Below, in pieces: positions 19,935 through 30,000 of a stretch of DNA of 64,000 nt (positions are counted from its first letter, which is position 1; every line of letters begins with the position of its first letter). This DNA is from Halopenitus salinus (lineage in GTDB: Archaea > Halobacteriota > Halobacteria > Halobacteriales > Haloferacaceae). The translations under genes were made by a program, and so were the position numbers. The stretch spans positions 62,001 through 126,000 of the forward strand of contig NZ_JBHSXL010000008.1 in NCBI RefSeq assembly GCF_042662125.1, given 5' to 3'. The notes below the pieces were generated by a model, which saw only the letters and a program-made list of their open reading frames with translations, was not told where the DNA came from and did not search any database.

Positions 19935-20009
19935 GTACACCGATTCCGGGGACCGAAGTAAAAAGCTAACCATACCGTCGATATTGTACTTCGACGATCG
20001 TCGAAGTCA

Positions 20010-21239
20010 TCACTCGCCGGCCGCGGGCTCCCCCAGCCGATCGACGAGGAGCCGCTCGAAGGGGGCCGAGTACTGCATGAGCATCGTCCCGAGGACGCTC
20101 ATACAGAGGACGTAACCGACCGCGAACGCGTAGATCGTGTCCGCGACCGGGCCGGCGAGCCGCGAGCCTTCGACGATCGCAACGGCGGCGATGATGAGCG
20201 AGAACTCGCCGCGGGTGACCATCCCGAGTCCGACGCGGGTCGAGCGACGGACGCTCAGGTCGTAGACGCGCCCGCCGAGATAACCGGAGTAGAACTTCGC
20301 AGGCGCCGTGACGACGACCGCGAGCGCGACGAGCGCGGCGACCCCGGCGAAGAGGGACGGGTCGGTGACGAGGCCGATCCAGAAGAAGAAGACCGCGGCG
20401 AAGACGTCGCGGATCGGCTCGAGACGGTGTTCGAGCCGGTCGACGTGGGAGGTCGCAGAGAAGGTCATCCCGACGAAGAAGGCCGCGACGGCCTCGCTCA
20501 CCCCGACGGCGAGCGCCGCGCCGGCGACGAAGACGGTGGCGCCGATCGCCCGGAGGAGAAAGAACTCGCTGGAGTCGGTCGCCAACAGCCGCTCGAAGGG
20601 ATCGCTCCCGTAGACGACGAGCGCTAAGAGGAGGAGGATGAACCCGAGCGAGACGCCGACGGATCTCGCCGCCTCGCCGACGTCTCCGCCGCCGAGCACG
20701 AGCGCGGAGGCGACGGAGAGGTACACGGCGATGAAGAGATCCTCGTAGACGAGCGTCCCGAGGATCGGTCCGGCCTCGTCGTTTGCGATCCAGCCGCGAT
20801 CGATGAGCGACTTCGTGATGATCGCGGACGAGGAGATGTAGACGATCCCCGCGAACAGGAAGGCGGGAAGAAACGAACGAAAGATCGCGTACCCGAGGAC
20901 GAATCCCACACCGAAGTTGACGAGCAGATCGATCGTCCCGGCGCGGCCGATCCGGTCCTTGCTCTCGACCAGACGCTCGAGGTTGAACTCGAGCCCGAGG
21001 AAGAAGAGCAGAAAGACGATCCCGAGCTCCGCGCCCACGGTGACGAACGTCGTCTCCTGGACGTGCCACCCGCCGACGATCGGGAGCGGGGACGCCCCGA
21101 GGACGTGGGGATTCAACGCCATCCCGGCGAGGATGTAAAAGGGGATGACCGACTGTCCGAACCGGGTCGCAACGGCACCCACGAGCGCCACCGCCGCGAA
21201 GAGCACGCCGACCTCGAACAGCAGGCTCTCAGCCGCCAT
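20010..21239 (-). CDS. CPA2-family cation/proton antiporter
   Basis: Membrane protein of 409 residues with about 12 hydrophobic segments and the sodium/hydrogen exchanger fold. GLEFNLERLVESK, SSSAIITKSLIDRGW and FFVGMTFSATSH are typical of the KefB/KhtU-type CPA2 branch. Unlike KefB it lacks a fused RCK domain. That function is probably supplied by the TrkA-C protein encoded 48 bp upstream, giving a KhtTU-like K+/H+ system. Ion specificity is inferred. Confidence 0.9.
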   Translation of the reverse strand: MAAESLLFEVGVLFAAVALVGAVATRFGQSVIPFYILAGMALNPHVLGASPLPIVGGWHVQETTFVTVGAELGIVFLLFFLGLEFNLERLVESKDRIGRAGTIDLLVNFGVGFVLGYAIFRSFLPAFLFAGIVYISSSAIITKSLIDRGWIANDEAGPILGTLVYEDLFIAVYLSVASALVLGGGDVGEAARSVGVSLGFILLLLALVVYGSDPFERLLATDSSEFFLLRAIGATVFVAGAALAVGVSEAVAAFFVGMTFSATSHVDRLEHRLEPIRDVFAAVFFFWIGLVTDPSLFAGVAALVALAVVVTAPAKFYSGYLGGRVYDLSVRRSTRVGLGMVTRGEFSLIIAAVAIVEGSRLAGPVADTIYAFAVGYVLCMSVLGTMLMQYSAPFERLLVDRLGEPAAGE

Positions 21240-21287
21240 CGGACATCATCTCCGGGCGAAGGCGAAGAAGCATCGACACGACGACGA

Positions 21288-21788
21288 TCACCGCTCGTCG
21301 ATGGGACGCCCGAGGTGGTCGCCGAGCGCCTCGACGCTTTCGCGATCGCCCACGACGATGAGGGTGTCGCCGACCTCGAGAGCCGTGTCGGGGCCCGGGC
21401 TCGCGATGACGTCGCTCTCGCCGCGTTGGATCGTCACGACGGACGCCCCGGTCTCGGCGCGAAAGTCCATCTCGCCGAGCGTCTTGCCGACGACGGATGA
21501 ACCCTCGATGACCTCGAACCACTCGATCATCGCTCCGCCCGGCAGCATCGCCTCCTGGGCGTCGTGTTCGACGGGCTGGAAGTAGGCGCCCTCGAGGATG
21601 GTTCCCACGGTTCGTGCGAGCTGGTCGGGGAGATCGAAGAGCTTCTCGGAGTCGGCGTCCGGGCTCGGCCGCTTGTAGACCTCGCGTCGGCCGCTGTTGT
21701 GTGTCAGTATCACGAGCGTCTCCCCGTCGCCGAGGTCGATCTCGTGTTTCTTCCCGACGCCGGGAAGTTCGGTTTCGGAGACCGGCAT
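21288..21788 (-). CDS. TrkA-C domain regulatory subunit of antiporter
   Basis: A 166-residue soluble protein whose C-terminal half is a TrkA-C (RCK-C) domain (GKTLGEMDFRAETGASVVTIQRG, TALEVGDTLIVVGDRESVEAL). Its N-terminus resembles KhtT (MPVSETELPGVGKKHEIDLGDG). It probably gates the adjacent CPA2 antiporter in response to a small ligand or nucleotide. A TAAA box (21816-21819) lies 27 nt upstream of the start, and GGAGGG is also present just before the ATG. Confidence 0.88.
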   Translation of the reverse strand: MPVSETELPGVGKKHEIDLGDGETLVILTHNSGRREVYKRPSPDADSEKLFDLPDQLARTVGTILEGAYFQPVEHDAQEAMLPGGAMIEWFEVIEGSSVVGKTLGEMDFRAETGASVVTIQRGESDVIASPGPDTALEVGDTLIVVGDRESVEALGDHLGRPIDER

Positions 21789-21908
21789 GTCCCTCCAGTA
21801 GGACGAACGGAGGGATAAATGGGGTTGGTCGGAGCCGGCGGCGCGACTGGACGTCAACGCGGGATGGCCCGGACGTCCCCACCGCCTCACCCGGGCGTCC
21901 CCACCGCC

Positions 21909-22550
21909 TCACCCGAGCACCGACACGACGGCCCAGATCCCGGCGGCGGCGAGGATCGGGATGGTGAGGTTGTCGTCGACCGCCCGACCGCGGATCATCG
22001 GCGGAAGCCCGTCGGCGACGGCCGCGGCGAACCCGCCGACCACGGCCGCGGTCGCGCCCGTGACCGGGCCGAAGGCCGGAACCGTGATCGGGAGCGCGAC
22101 CGCCAGGCAGACGAGAAACGTCGCGATCCAGACGCGGGGACGCTTACACTCGTCGGCCGCGTTCCGCCCGAGCGCGCCGCTTACGGGGTCGCCGAGCGCC
22201 AGCATCCACATCGCGGGGATCGCGATCGCGGGCGCGAACCAGAGGCCGACGCAGGTCATGCTCGCCTGATAGAGCGCGTAGCCGGCCACGGTCTCGCGCT
22301 CGTAGGGGCGCGTGAGGGTGCGGTAGATCGCGTGATCGAGACCGATCACGAGCCGGAGAAACTCGAGGAGCGAGACGACGATCAGCCCCGCGACGAGCAG
22401 GGCTCGCGTCCCGTCCCACGAGAGCCAGCCGAGGAGGTACGGGGCCACGTAGAGCGCGCCGGCCGCGTGGACGATCCGGCGTTCGAACTCGACGCGCTCG
22501 CGCCAGCGGACCGCTGCCCCGCCGTCGTGGCGGGCGTGTCGATCGTCCAT
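21909..22550 (-). CDS. Dolichol kinase/phosphatidate cytidylyltransferase-like membrane protein
   Basis: A 213-residue membrane protein with about six hydrophobic segments and the motif LALGDPVSGALGR (near 118-129), typical of the Sec59/DGK1/VTE5 kinases that use CTP. In archaea it is expected to act on polyprenol-type lipids for glycan carriers. It begins 10 bp after glyS ends, so it is likely co-transcribed. Its 3' end overlaps a 21-bp near-perfect tandem duplication (about 21870-21912). Confidence 0.85.
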   Translation of the reverse strand: MDDRHARHDGGAAVRWRERVEFERRIVHAAGALYVAPYLLGWLSWDGTRALLVAGLIVVSLLEFLRLVIGLDHAIYRTLTRPYERETVAGYALYQASMTCVGLWFAPAIAIPAMWMLALGDPVSGALGRNAADECKRPRVWIATFLVCLAVALPITVPAFGPVTGATAAVVGGFAAAVADGLPPMIRGRAVDDNLTIPILAAAGIWAVVSVLG

Positions 22551-22560
22551 GTGTCCCGGG

Positions 22561-24354
22561 TTAGGCCGTCTCGACGTCGGTCTCGACGGGGTCGTGGCGT
22601 TCGAGGAGGTCCTCGAAGGCGGCGTCGTTCCCGCCCAACAGCGCGTCGAGCTCCTCGACGAGGTCGTCGACGGGAACGCGAACCTGGCGCGCGCCGTCGC
22701 GCTCGCGGACCGTCACGGAGTCCGGTCCCTCGCCCTCGATCCCGTCGCGGTCGACGGTGACACAAAATGGCGTGCCGATCTCGTCCTGTCTGCGGTAGCG
22801 ACGACCGATCGATCCGGAGTCGTCGTAGGAGACGGCGAGTCCGCGATCACGGAGGTCGTCGGCGACGCGTTCGGAAAGCTCGACGAGCCGGTCGGCGTTG
22901 CTCACGAGCGGGAAGACCGCGACGTCGACCGGCGCGATCTCGGGGACTAAACCGAGATAGGTTCGGTCCTCGCCGTCGACCTCGTCCTCCGCGTACGCGT
23001 GTGCGAGGAGCGTCTGGACGGTCCGACCGACGCCGAAGGACGGCTCGACGACGTGCGGGGTGACGTGCTCGCCGGTCTCGGTCGTGTCCTCGATCGAGAA
23101 GTTCGCGAGGTCCGTCTCGACGGTGACGGTCTCGCCGTCGTCAAGCTCGAGGGTGACGGCGTCGGCCTCGAAGGCGTCGGGATCGCGTTCGACCAGCCGT
23201 TCGAGGGCCGCGGCGACCTCGCCGGCACGACCGCCGAACTCGGGCCCGAGAACGGACATGTCCGGGTCGACGGTCGCGCGCTCGACGGTTCGTGGCTCGT
23301 CGTAGCGTTTGAAGACGGTGAACGTGTCGTCGGCGTGTTCGGCGTGCTTCGAGAGGTCGTAGTCGCCCCGGTAGGCGAAGCCCGCGATCTCGATCCAGTC
23401 GCCGTCGATCTCGCTTTCGGCGTCCCAGCAGTCGGCGGCGTAGTGGGCCCGCTCGCCCGGCAGGTGCTGGCGGAAGCGGAACCGGTCCATGTCGACGCCG
23501 ATCCGCTCGTACCACTCGTTCGCGAGCCCGAGGTAGTAGCCGACCCACGCGGAGCCGACGACGCCCTCCGCGACCGCCTCGCCGATCGGCATCTCGAGGT
23601 AGGTCTCGCCGTCCGTCCCCTGTTCGTCGGCGGGGTAGAGCCGGACCTCGACGTCGGCGACGCGATCGAGGGGCGGGTCGTCGTCCTCGGGGTCGATGAA
23701 CTGCTCGAGTTCGGCCTGGGTGAACTCACGGAGCCGGAGCAGGCCGCCGCGCGGCGAGATCTCGTTGCGGTAGGCGGGGCCGATCTGGGTGACGCCGAAG
23801 GGAAGCTGGCCGCGAGCGTACTCCTTGAGCCGCGGGAACTCCACGAAGATCCCCTGGGCGGTCTCGGGTCGGAGATAGCCCGGCTTCGAATCGCCGGGGC
23901 CGATGTTCGTCGCGAACATGAGGTTGAAGTCCTCGACCTCCCGGCCCGCGAGCGGCGTCCCGCAGGCGGGACAGGCGATGTCGTGGTCGCGAATGAGCGT
24001 CTCGACCTCCGAGCCGGGAAGCGCCTCCGCGTCCTCGATGTCGGTCGCGTCCTCGACGAGGTGGTCGGCACGGTGGGAGACGCCGCACTCGCCGCACTCG
24101 ACGAGCATGTCGTCGAACCCCTCGAGGTGGCCGGAGGCCTCGAAGACGGGCTCGGGCATCACCGTCGGGGCCTCGATCTCCTGGTTGCCTTCCTTGAGCG
24201 TGAACCGGTCGCGCCAGGCGTCCTCGAGGTTCCGCTTGAGCGCGGCGCCGCGCGGACCGAAGGTGTAGAACCCGGCGGTGCCGCCGTAGGCCCCGTTCGA
24301 GCCGAAGAAGAACCCGCGCCGTTTCGCCAGCTCGACCAGGTCGCTGCCGGCCAT
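22561..24354 (-). CDS. glyS: Glycyl-tRNA synthetase (archaeal/eukaryotic type)
   Basis: Charges tRNA-Gly. The 597-residue class II enzyme starts MAGSDLVELAKRRGFFFGSNGAYGG. It carries motif 2 elements (YRNEISPRGGLLRLREFTQAELEQFIDPED) and the C-terminal anticodon-binding domain (IGRRYRRQDEIGTPFCVTVD). The zinc-like CGECG...CPACG cysteines near residues 87-140 are present. Only 3 bp separate it from the CBS gene upstream, and dolichol kinase follows, forming one operon. Confidence 0.96.
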   Translation of the reverse strand: MAGSDLVELAKRRGFFFGSNGAYGGTAGFYTFGPRGAALKRNLEDAWRDRFTLKEGNQEIEAPTVMPEPVFEASGHLEGFDDMLVECGECGVSHRADHLVEDATDIEDAEALPGSEVETLIRDHDIACPACGTPLAGREVEDFNLMFATNIGPGDSKPGYLRPETAQGIFVEFPRLKEYARGQLPFGVTQIGPAYRNEISPRGGLLRLREFTQAELEQFIDPEDDDPPLDRVADVEVRLYPADEQGTDGETYLEMPIGEAVAEGVVGSAWVGYYLGLANEWYERIGVDMDRFRFRQHLPGERAHYAADCWDAESEIDGDWIEIAGFAYRGDYDLSKHAEHADDTFTVFKRYDEPRTVERATVDPDMSVLGPEFGGRAGEVAAALERLVERDPDAFEADAVTLELDDGETVTVETDLANFSIEDTTETGEHVTPHVVEPSFGVGRTVQTLLAHAYAEDEVDGEDRTYLGLVPEIAPVDVAVFPLVSNADRLVELSERVADDLRDRGLAVSYDDSGSIGRRYRRQDEIGTPFCVTVDRDGIEGEGPDSVTVRERDGARQVRVPVDDLVEELDALLGGNDAAFEDLLERHDPVETDVETA

Positions 24355-24357
24355 CGA

Positions 24358-25206
24358 TCAGACGCCCTCCAGCAGGTCGATGTCGCGGACGATGCCCACG
24401 AGCTCGCCGCCGGCGACGAGGGGGATCTGCTCGACGTCGTGTTTGATCATCTCCTGGGCGGTCTCCGCGGCGGTGCGCCGGCTCGAGACCGTCACGACGT
24501 CCGCGGTCATGAACTCGCTCACCGGGCCGAGCGGGAGTTCGACGTTACGGGTCGGGAGATACCGGTTTCCGACCGCCTTGATCCCCTCCCAGGCCCACTC
24601 GTCGTCCTGGTTCGCGAAGCTGTCGCCGGTCCCCTCCTCGCCCTCGACGACGCGGGCGACCTCGAGCACGTCGACCTCCGTGAGGATCCCCGCCATGGTG
24701 GCCTCGTCGTCGAGGACGACCGCGTAGGGGACCTCGGAGAGTCCGATCTCGCGTTCCGCGACCGGAAGCGGCGTGTCGACGTGGGTCGCGTTGACCGCGC
24801 GCGTCGCGAGTTCGCCCACGGTCGCGTCGCCGTCGACCTCGTCGCGTGCGATCGCGTGGATCACGTCGGTGACGGTGAGGATGCCCTCCAGCGCGTCGCC
24901 GTCGACGACCGGGACCCGGCGAGCGGACTCCGCGACCATCAACTCGGCGGCGTCGCGGATGTCCGCGTCGGCGCCGATGGTCGGGACCTCGCGCATCAAC
25001 ATCGCGAGCTGGTCCTCGTCGGGCTGGTCGATCAGATCGTCACGCGAGATGATCCCGCGGTAGACTTCGCCGGCGTCGGTGGATTTGACGACCGGAACCG
25101 AGGAGAAGCCGTACTCCTGAATGTACTCGAGGACGTCGTCGCGCGTGCCCGGAATCTCGACGACCACGAGATCCGAGCGGGGCGTCATCGCGTCGGCTAC
25201 CTTCAT
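24358..25206 (-). CDS. Four-CBS-domain protein
   Basis: A 282-residue protein with four CBS repeats (starting MKVADAMTPRSDLVVV; REVPTIGADADIRDAAELMV; ATVGELATRAVNATHV; PVSEFMTADVVTVSS), which bind adenine nucleotides and act as energy sensors. No catalytic domain is fused. It leads the glyS operon and may link translation to energy state, but that is inference from position. The start at 25206 is preferred over 25320 because a TATA-like TGTATA (25233-25238, read on the minus strand) lies 26 nt upstream. Confidence 0.93.
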   Translation of the reverse strand: MKVADAMTPRSDLVVVEIPGTRDDVLEYIQEYGFSSVPVVKSTDAGEVYRGIISRDDLIDQPDEDQLAMLMREVPTIGADADIRDAAELMVAESARRVPVVDGDALEGILTVTDVIHAIARDEVDGDATVGELATRAVNATHVDTPLPVAEREIGLSEVPYAVVLDDEATMAGILTEVDVLEVARVVEGEEGTGDSFANQDDEWAWEGIKAVGNRYLPTRNVELPLGPVSEFMTADVVTVSSRRTAAETAQEMIKHDVEQIPLVAGGELVGIVRDIDLLEGV

Positions 25207-25436
25207 GGACCGCCTTTCGCCGTCACACCTCTTGTATACTGCGAAGGCGGGTCGTCGAGGGGCGAACCGCCGCCCGACGGCGTTCGCACATCGACTTCCG
25301 AACGGAACTGAATACTCCAATGATCACACAATATCGCTATATAGGACAACACACGGGGTAGTATTCGTCATATATGAACCCAAACGTCCACCACGATCGT
25401 GTATATTTCGGATTTCGATGATCTCGTTCCGATGGG

Positions 25437-25464
25437 TTTATATGTGGGTGTCAATTGATGACAC
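25437..25464 (+). promoter_or_regulatory. TATA box and inverted repeat before small gene
   Basis: TTTATA (25437-25442) lies 24 nt before the ATG at 25467, so the transcript is probably leaderless. Between them an inverted repeat GTGTCA-N5-TGACAC (25448-25464) covers the expected transcription start. A protein bound there would block initiation, making it a candidate repressor operator. Confidence 0.5.
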
Positions 25465-25466
25465 GT

Positions 25467-25691
25467 ATGTCACGGAGTTCCACTCCCTGGGACGAGCCGG
25501 ACACCGACTCACGCGATCCGGTCCTGCCGCAGGCCCGGGACGCGCTCGATGGTGCATCCTCCCCGGACGTGATGGCGTCGGTGGACGCGACGCGGTCGCG
25601 CTCCGAGTTCGTCATCGCGGACGTCTCGCGGGAGGACGCGTGGATGTCGGTCGAGGAGACCGACGCCGCAGTCCTCGAGGAGTGGTGCTGA
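25467..25691 (+). CDS. Small haloarchaeal protein (DUF7556-like)
   Basis: A 74-residue acidic protein. The core MASVDATRSRSEFVIADVSREDAWMSVEETDAAVLEEWC recalls a haloarchaeal small-protein family that I know as DUF7556. The assignment is tentative and the function unknown. The start is set by the TATA box 24 nt upstream; TTG and ATG codons at 25455 and 25458 lie too close to the box. It is convergent with panE, 35 bp away. Confidence 0.8.
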   Translation: MSRSSTPWDEPDTDSRDPVLPQARDALDGASSPDVMASVDATRSRSEFVIADVSREDAWMSVEETDAAVLEEWC

Positions 25692-25726
25692 GCGGCCGAT
25701 CGAATCCTCCGAAGCGAACCGCGTCG

Positions 25727-26623
25727 TCAGCCGTCACGCCCGTCGGACTCGGCCGCACGAATCAGGTCCCCGATCGTCCGACAGACGGGAACGTCGACGT
25801 CGTGAGCCGCGGCGCGGTCCACGACTGCGCCGTAGATCGCCTCCACCTCGGTTCGACGGCCGTTCGCGAGGTCCCGCCGCATCGACGAGTGGTTCCGCGC
25901 GGTGGCCTCCGCGACGCGTTCGAGCGCGCGGAGCGCGTCGGCGTTCGACAGGTCGATCCCCTCCGCGCGGGCCACGCGCGCGACTTCGCGAGCCGCCGCA
26001 CAGCCGACGTCGCCGGCCGGCCCCGCGAGGACCGCGGCGTTGTCGACGTCCGCGAGCGCGGTCGGACCGTTGATGCCGGCGTTGACCGCGAGCTTCTCGA
26101 ATCGCCGGCGGGGCATGTCCTCGGCGAGTGCGGCGCGCATGCCGGCGGATCGAAACGCCTCCGCGATCCGCTCGGCGTCCGGGTCGATCCCCCCCGAGAG
26201 CGACCCGATCGTCACCTCGCCGGTCCCGGTACACTCGACGGTCCCCGGATCGCGTAGGCGGGCGCCGTAGGTCGCGGTCCCGGCGAGCACCCGCGTGGAG
26301 AGCGCGGCGACGAGCCGCTCCTCCGTGAGCCCGTTCTGCAGCGAGAGGACGGTGTCGTACTCGCCGGTCGAGAGCACCCGTGCGGCCGCGTCCGTGTCGT
26401 ACGCCTTGGTCGTGAGGATCGCCACGTCGGCGCGCTCGCCGGTCCCGTCGGTGAGCGCCCGAGGCCGTACGTGGGCCTCGATCGCTCCTTCGATCGCGAG
26501 GCCGTCCTCGCGGACGCGCCGCATGTGGGGATCACGACCCACGAGCGTGACCTCGTGGGCGCGCGCGAGCAGGCCGCCGACGAGGCTGCCGAGGCTGCCG
26601 GCGCCGAAAACGAGGACGTGCAT
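25727..26623 (-). CDS. panE: 2-dehydropantoate 2-reductase
   Basis: Reduces ketopantoate to pantoate with NAD(P)H on the path to CoA. The 298-residue protein has an N-terminal Rossmann motif (FGAGSLGSLVGGLLA), the NGLTEE segment and the catalytic-lysine region RRFEKLAVNAGINGPTAL. C-terminal SSMRRDLANGRRTEVEAIYG is typical of PanE. Archaeal pantoate synthesis otherwise uses pantoate kinase and phosphopantothenate synthetase, which are not in the window. Confidence 0.92.
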   Translation of the reverse strand: MHVLVFGAGSLGSLVGGLLARAHEVTLVGRDPHMRRVREDGLAIEGAIEAHVRPRALTDGTGERADVAILTTKAYDTDAAARVLSTGEYDTVLSLQNGLTEERLVAALSTRVLAGTATYGARLRDPGTVECTGTGEVTIGSLSGGIDPDAERIAEAFRSAGMRAALAEDMPRRRFEKLAVNAGINGPTALADVDNAAVLAGPAGDVGCAAAREVARVARAEGIDLSNADALRALERVAEATARNHSSMRRDLANGRRTEVEAIYGAVVDRAAAHDVDVPVCRTIGDLIRAAESDGRDG

Positions 26624-26699
26624 GTCCGAAACTCGGGCGGCGGCGGAAAAATCGTTGGCGGTCGTCGGTCGTCGTCGAGAACGGGGATCGGCGTCCCGG

Positions 26700-26990
26700 T
26701 CAGTCCTCGGCCCAGTAGTAGAGGTCCTCGCGCGGCGCGCCGCAGCTCGGGCACTCGGCCGGGAGGTCGTCGGCGATCTCGCCCATCTCCCCGCAGTCCC
26801 AACAGCGCCACATGACGTAGGCGGTCCCGAACACGTCGCGCGCCTCGGTCAGCGTCAGATCGCCGTCCCCGGTCGCCACGTAGAATCCGTCGTCGTCGAC
26901 GCCGCGAACCGAGCCGAGCTCGGTCCCGTCCTCGTCGTAGACGGTCTGACCGATGCTCACGTCCGCGAATACCGGTTCTTCGGAGGCCAT
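26700..26990 (-). CDS. Rubredoxin-like zinc-ribbon protein (DUF7130-like)
   Basis: A 96-residue protein: an N-terminal beta-rich PRC/KOW-like half (VSIGQTVYDEDGTELGSVRGVDDDGFYVAT) and a C-terminal CWDCGEMGEIADDLPAECPSCG rubredoxin-type knuckle pair ending in YYWAED. The four cysteines likely bind Fe or Zn. The name DUF7130 is recalled, not searched. Its own promoter is indicated by CTTAAG (27015-27020) 24 nt upstream, so it is independent of polC. Confidence 0.85.
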   Translation of the reverse strand: MASEEPVFADVSIGQTVYDEDGTELGSVRGVDDDGFYVATGDGDLTLTEARDVFGTAYVMWRCWDCGEMGEIADDLPAECPSCGAPREDLYYWAED

Positions 26991-27058
26991 GCGTAACGAT
27001 ACGCGTCCGCCTTGCTTAAGCATGACCCACGTTGACACGGAACGGTAACCGAACGCGG

Positions 27059-30000
27059 CTACATGAAGTCCGCGATGCCGGACTGCTTGTTGGTGTCGTC
27101 CTCGAAGACGGACTCGAGGGAGCGCTCGAGCACCTGGAGCCGCTGTTTGGTGTAGGGGCGGCAGTCGAAGCGCTCCGCGACCTCGATGGCGGTCTCCATG
27201 TACTTGTTCACCGAGCCCTCGTGGACCGTGAGGTTCACCCGGCCGCCGCACTCGCGGCACTCCTCGGTGAGCGGCATCCGTCGGTACTTCTCGCCGCAGT
27301 CGAGACACCGCGTCTCCTGTCTGGAGAACGCCCGCAGGTTGCCGATCAGGTCGGGCAGGAAGTGGTACTCGATGACGCGTTCGGCGACGTCGGTCTCGTC
27401 GACGGCCCGGATCTTGCGCGAGAGCTCCAGTTGGGCGTCCATCTTGTCCATCATCGACCCGAGGGTCTTGTACGCGGAGAGGTCGGGTCCGAGCGCCAGA
27501 TCCGAGGTGTCGTGGGTGTGATCGAACCCGCGGTACTGCTCGGGCGTGCCGAGGGTGTCCTCGCCGATCCGGATGGCGTCCTCGACGTCGCCCGGGTCCG
27601 CCATCTCCAGGGTCGCCTCGTAGAACTCGCGGGGATATCGCCTGACGATGTCCATGTTGTGGGCCTCGTCGTCGATCTCCGACGGATCGATGCGCGAGGA
27701 CATCACCAGGGGCGCGTCCATGCTACCGCCTCGCTTGTCGGGGAGGAACGACTTCGAGAAGTTCAACAGCCCGTCCATCAACAGCATGACGCAGTCCTCG
27801 TCGCCGTCGCACTGGCCGGCGTAGATCCCGTTACAGGTCAGCGAGTGCGTCTCGCTGACGGTGAGGCAGTATACGTAGTCCGAACCCGTCGTCACCGTCT
27901 CGACCGACGAAACGGCCACATATTCACGAGAATTCCGGTCCGAGACGGGGAGCTCCGTCGCGTCGCCGCCGAACGCTTCCGCCGCACCGCCGTCCGCTCG
28001 GGCCGGGGCTCGATCGGGTTGACGTCGAGAAGGATCATCGGAGACGGCGGCCGCCGGAACGCGGTCGCCGGGGGCCAGCTCGGTCGCGGGAACGCGTTCG
28101 ATGGCGGAGCCGTCGTCGCCCCCCGAATTACGGTCGTCATCGGGGATTGAACGCCGCAACATCGTGTGATCCGGGGTGACGCGAAGCGTTCGCCCGTCCG
28201 CGGTCTCGACGCGGATCAGGTGATCCGGTGCGGGGTGTTTCGAGACGGCCTCCACCGGCCGTGCCGTTCGGGTCCCGTCGTCGTCGATCGACGGCACGCG
28301 GACCTCCCCGTCGAGGTCCGAAACGAGCGTCCCGAAGTCGTCCTCCTCCGCGGTGGCGGGATCGAGACGTTCCTCGACGAACGTGCCGATCGGATCCTCG
28401 TGGGCTCCCCCGTCGTCCACGTACCGGATCGTCGCCTCCGGGTGGAAGCAGTTGCGTCGTTTGGCGGCGTGGAAGTACGGGTGTGCGTACCCGACCGCCG
28501 CGGAGGTGAATCCGACGACGCGACCGACGGTCGCGGCGCTCGTGTGCGGCGCCATGCCGAAGACGAGCTCGCCGACGAGGTCGTCGCGCTCGTTGACGTT
28601 GTAGAAGGCGGGCAGGCCGTAGAACTGCTCGAGGAGGTCGTCGACGAAGTCGGCGGTCCGGAGCATGTGCTCTGCGGCACCGTCCGAAAGGACGATGTCC
28701 TGGACCTTCAGCTCGACCAGCTGATCGTCGTGGCGCAGCGGCTCGCCGTCGATGTCGGTCTCGTAACCGAGCTCGCGGAAGTGGTCGGCGGTCACGTCGA
28801 GCTCCGCCGGCCTGACCGAGGTCACGGGCAGGTCCGTCATGTCGTAGCGGACCGTGCCGTCCTTGAACGAGGTGACGCCGTTTTTCGCGCGCAGGACGCC
28901 CTTCTCGATCGGTTCGGGCGTCTTGTTCGTCGAGGTGAGCCCCTTTACGCCCTTGAGGATCTCGAAGGCGGACTCGCGTTCGCCCGCGGACTCGAGCGCG
29001 GAGCGATAGGCGTCGTTGAGGTCGATCTCCCGGCGGGAGACCGCCGTCACCTCGCGTTCACAGCGGGGACACTCGACGCGGCCCGCCTCGTCGGGCTCGC
29101 ACTCCGTGCCGCAGTCGCGGCACTCGTAGTACGGCTCGGTGTGGGACGTACAGTCGGGACAGCGATTTCGGAAGGTGTGGGTTCCGCAGTCCGGACACTC
29201 GCGGTCCGCGACGTCGAGCTCGAGTCGGCCACGGTGGCCCGAGTCGTCCATGAGCCGGGCGGCATCCGTGACGTTTCGCTGGGAGCCGCCGGCCTCGCCG
29301 ATGGGAAAGAGCGTGTGGACGGCCGGCGAGAGATCGCGGCTCTCCGACTTCTCCGGGCGGCCCATCCGGTTGCCGATCCGGGTCGGCGCCCGCTCGCGCA
29401 CCTCGAAGGGCGCGACCTCGTTGACGGCCTTCACGGCGTTCTCGCCGCCGTCCCACGATCGCGCCTCCGCGGAGAGGTCCTCCCACGTCCGTCGAAGTCC
29501 GTCGTCGACCCCGAGCGATCGGGCGAGGGGACGCCACTTCGGGATCCGAAGCGCGTCCGGCGTCCGCGAGTGCTCGACGAGCAGCGACTCGAGCGCCCCC
29601 GTCGTCGCCTCGGTGTGCTCGATCGCCAGGACGCCCTCGACGACCTCGCCGTCGGCGACGGCTCGCGCGAGCGTCTCGAAGTCCTCGACCGAGACGTCGT
29701 GCCAGAGGTAGGTGTACTCGGGGTGGAGGGGACAGTCGTACTCGGTGGCCCACGAGAGCGCCTCCTCGACGGTGGGGGACCCGAGGTCGACGTGCGGGTC
29801 GTCCGAGAGCGCCTGGACGTCGGCGCCGGCGGCCTCGAAGTCCTGTACCCACCACTCGAAGACGTAGGAAGCGGGCGCGAGCGGGTGGTTGTTCTCGACG
29901 AACTCGCCGTAGTTGACGAGATACTCGCCCAGATCGAGGACCTTCTCGACCCCGTTTCTGACCGCGAGCGCCTCCTCGGGGTCGTCGATCCGCCGGACGT

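Noticed and set aside
21870..21912. 21-bp duplication at the end of the dolichol kinase-like gene as a terminator or att site
   Set aside because: It is a simple tandem duplication without a hairpin or T-tract and without a tRNA nearby; noted only as a local repeat.
22999..25311. 770-codon open frame antisense to glyS and the CBS gene
   Set aside because: It crosses two real genes on the other strand and has shadow composition (Val/Arg/Glu/Asp/Gly/Leu).
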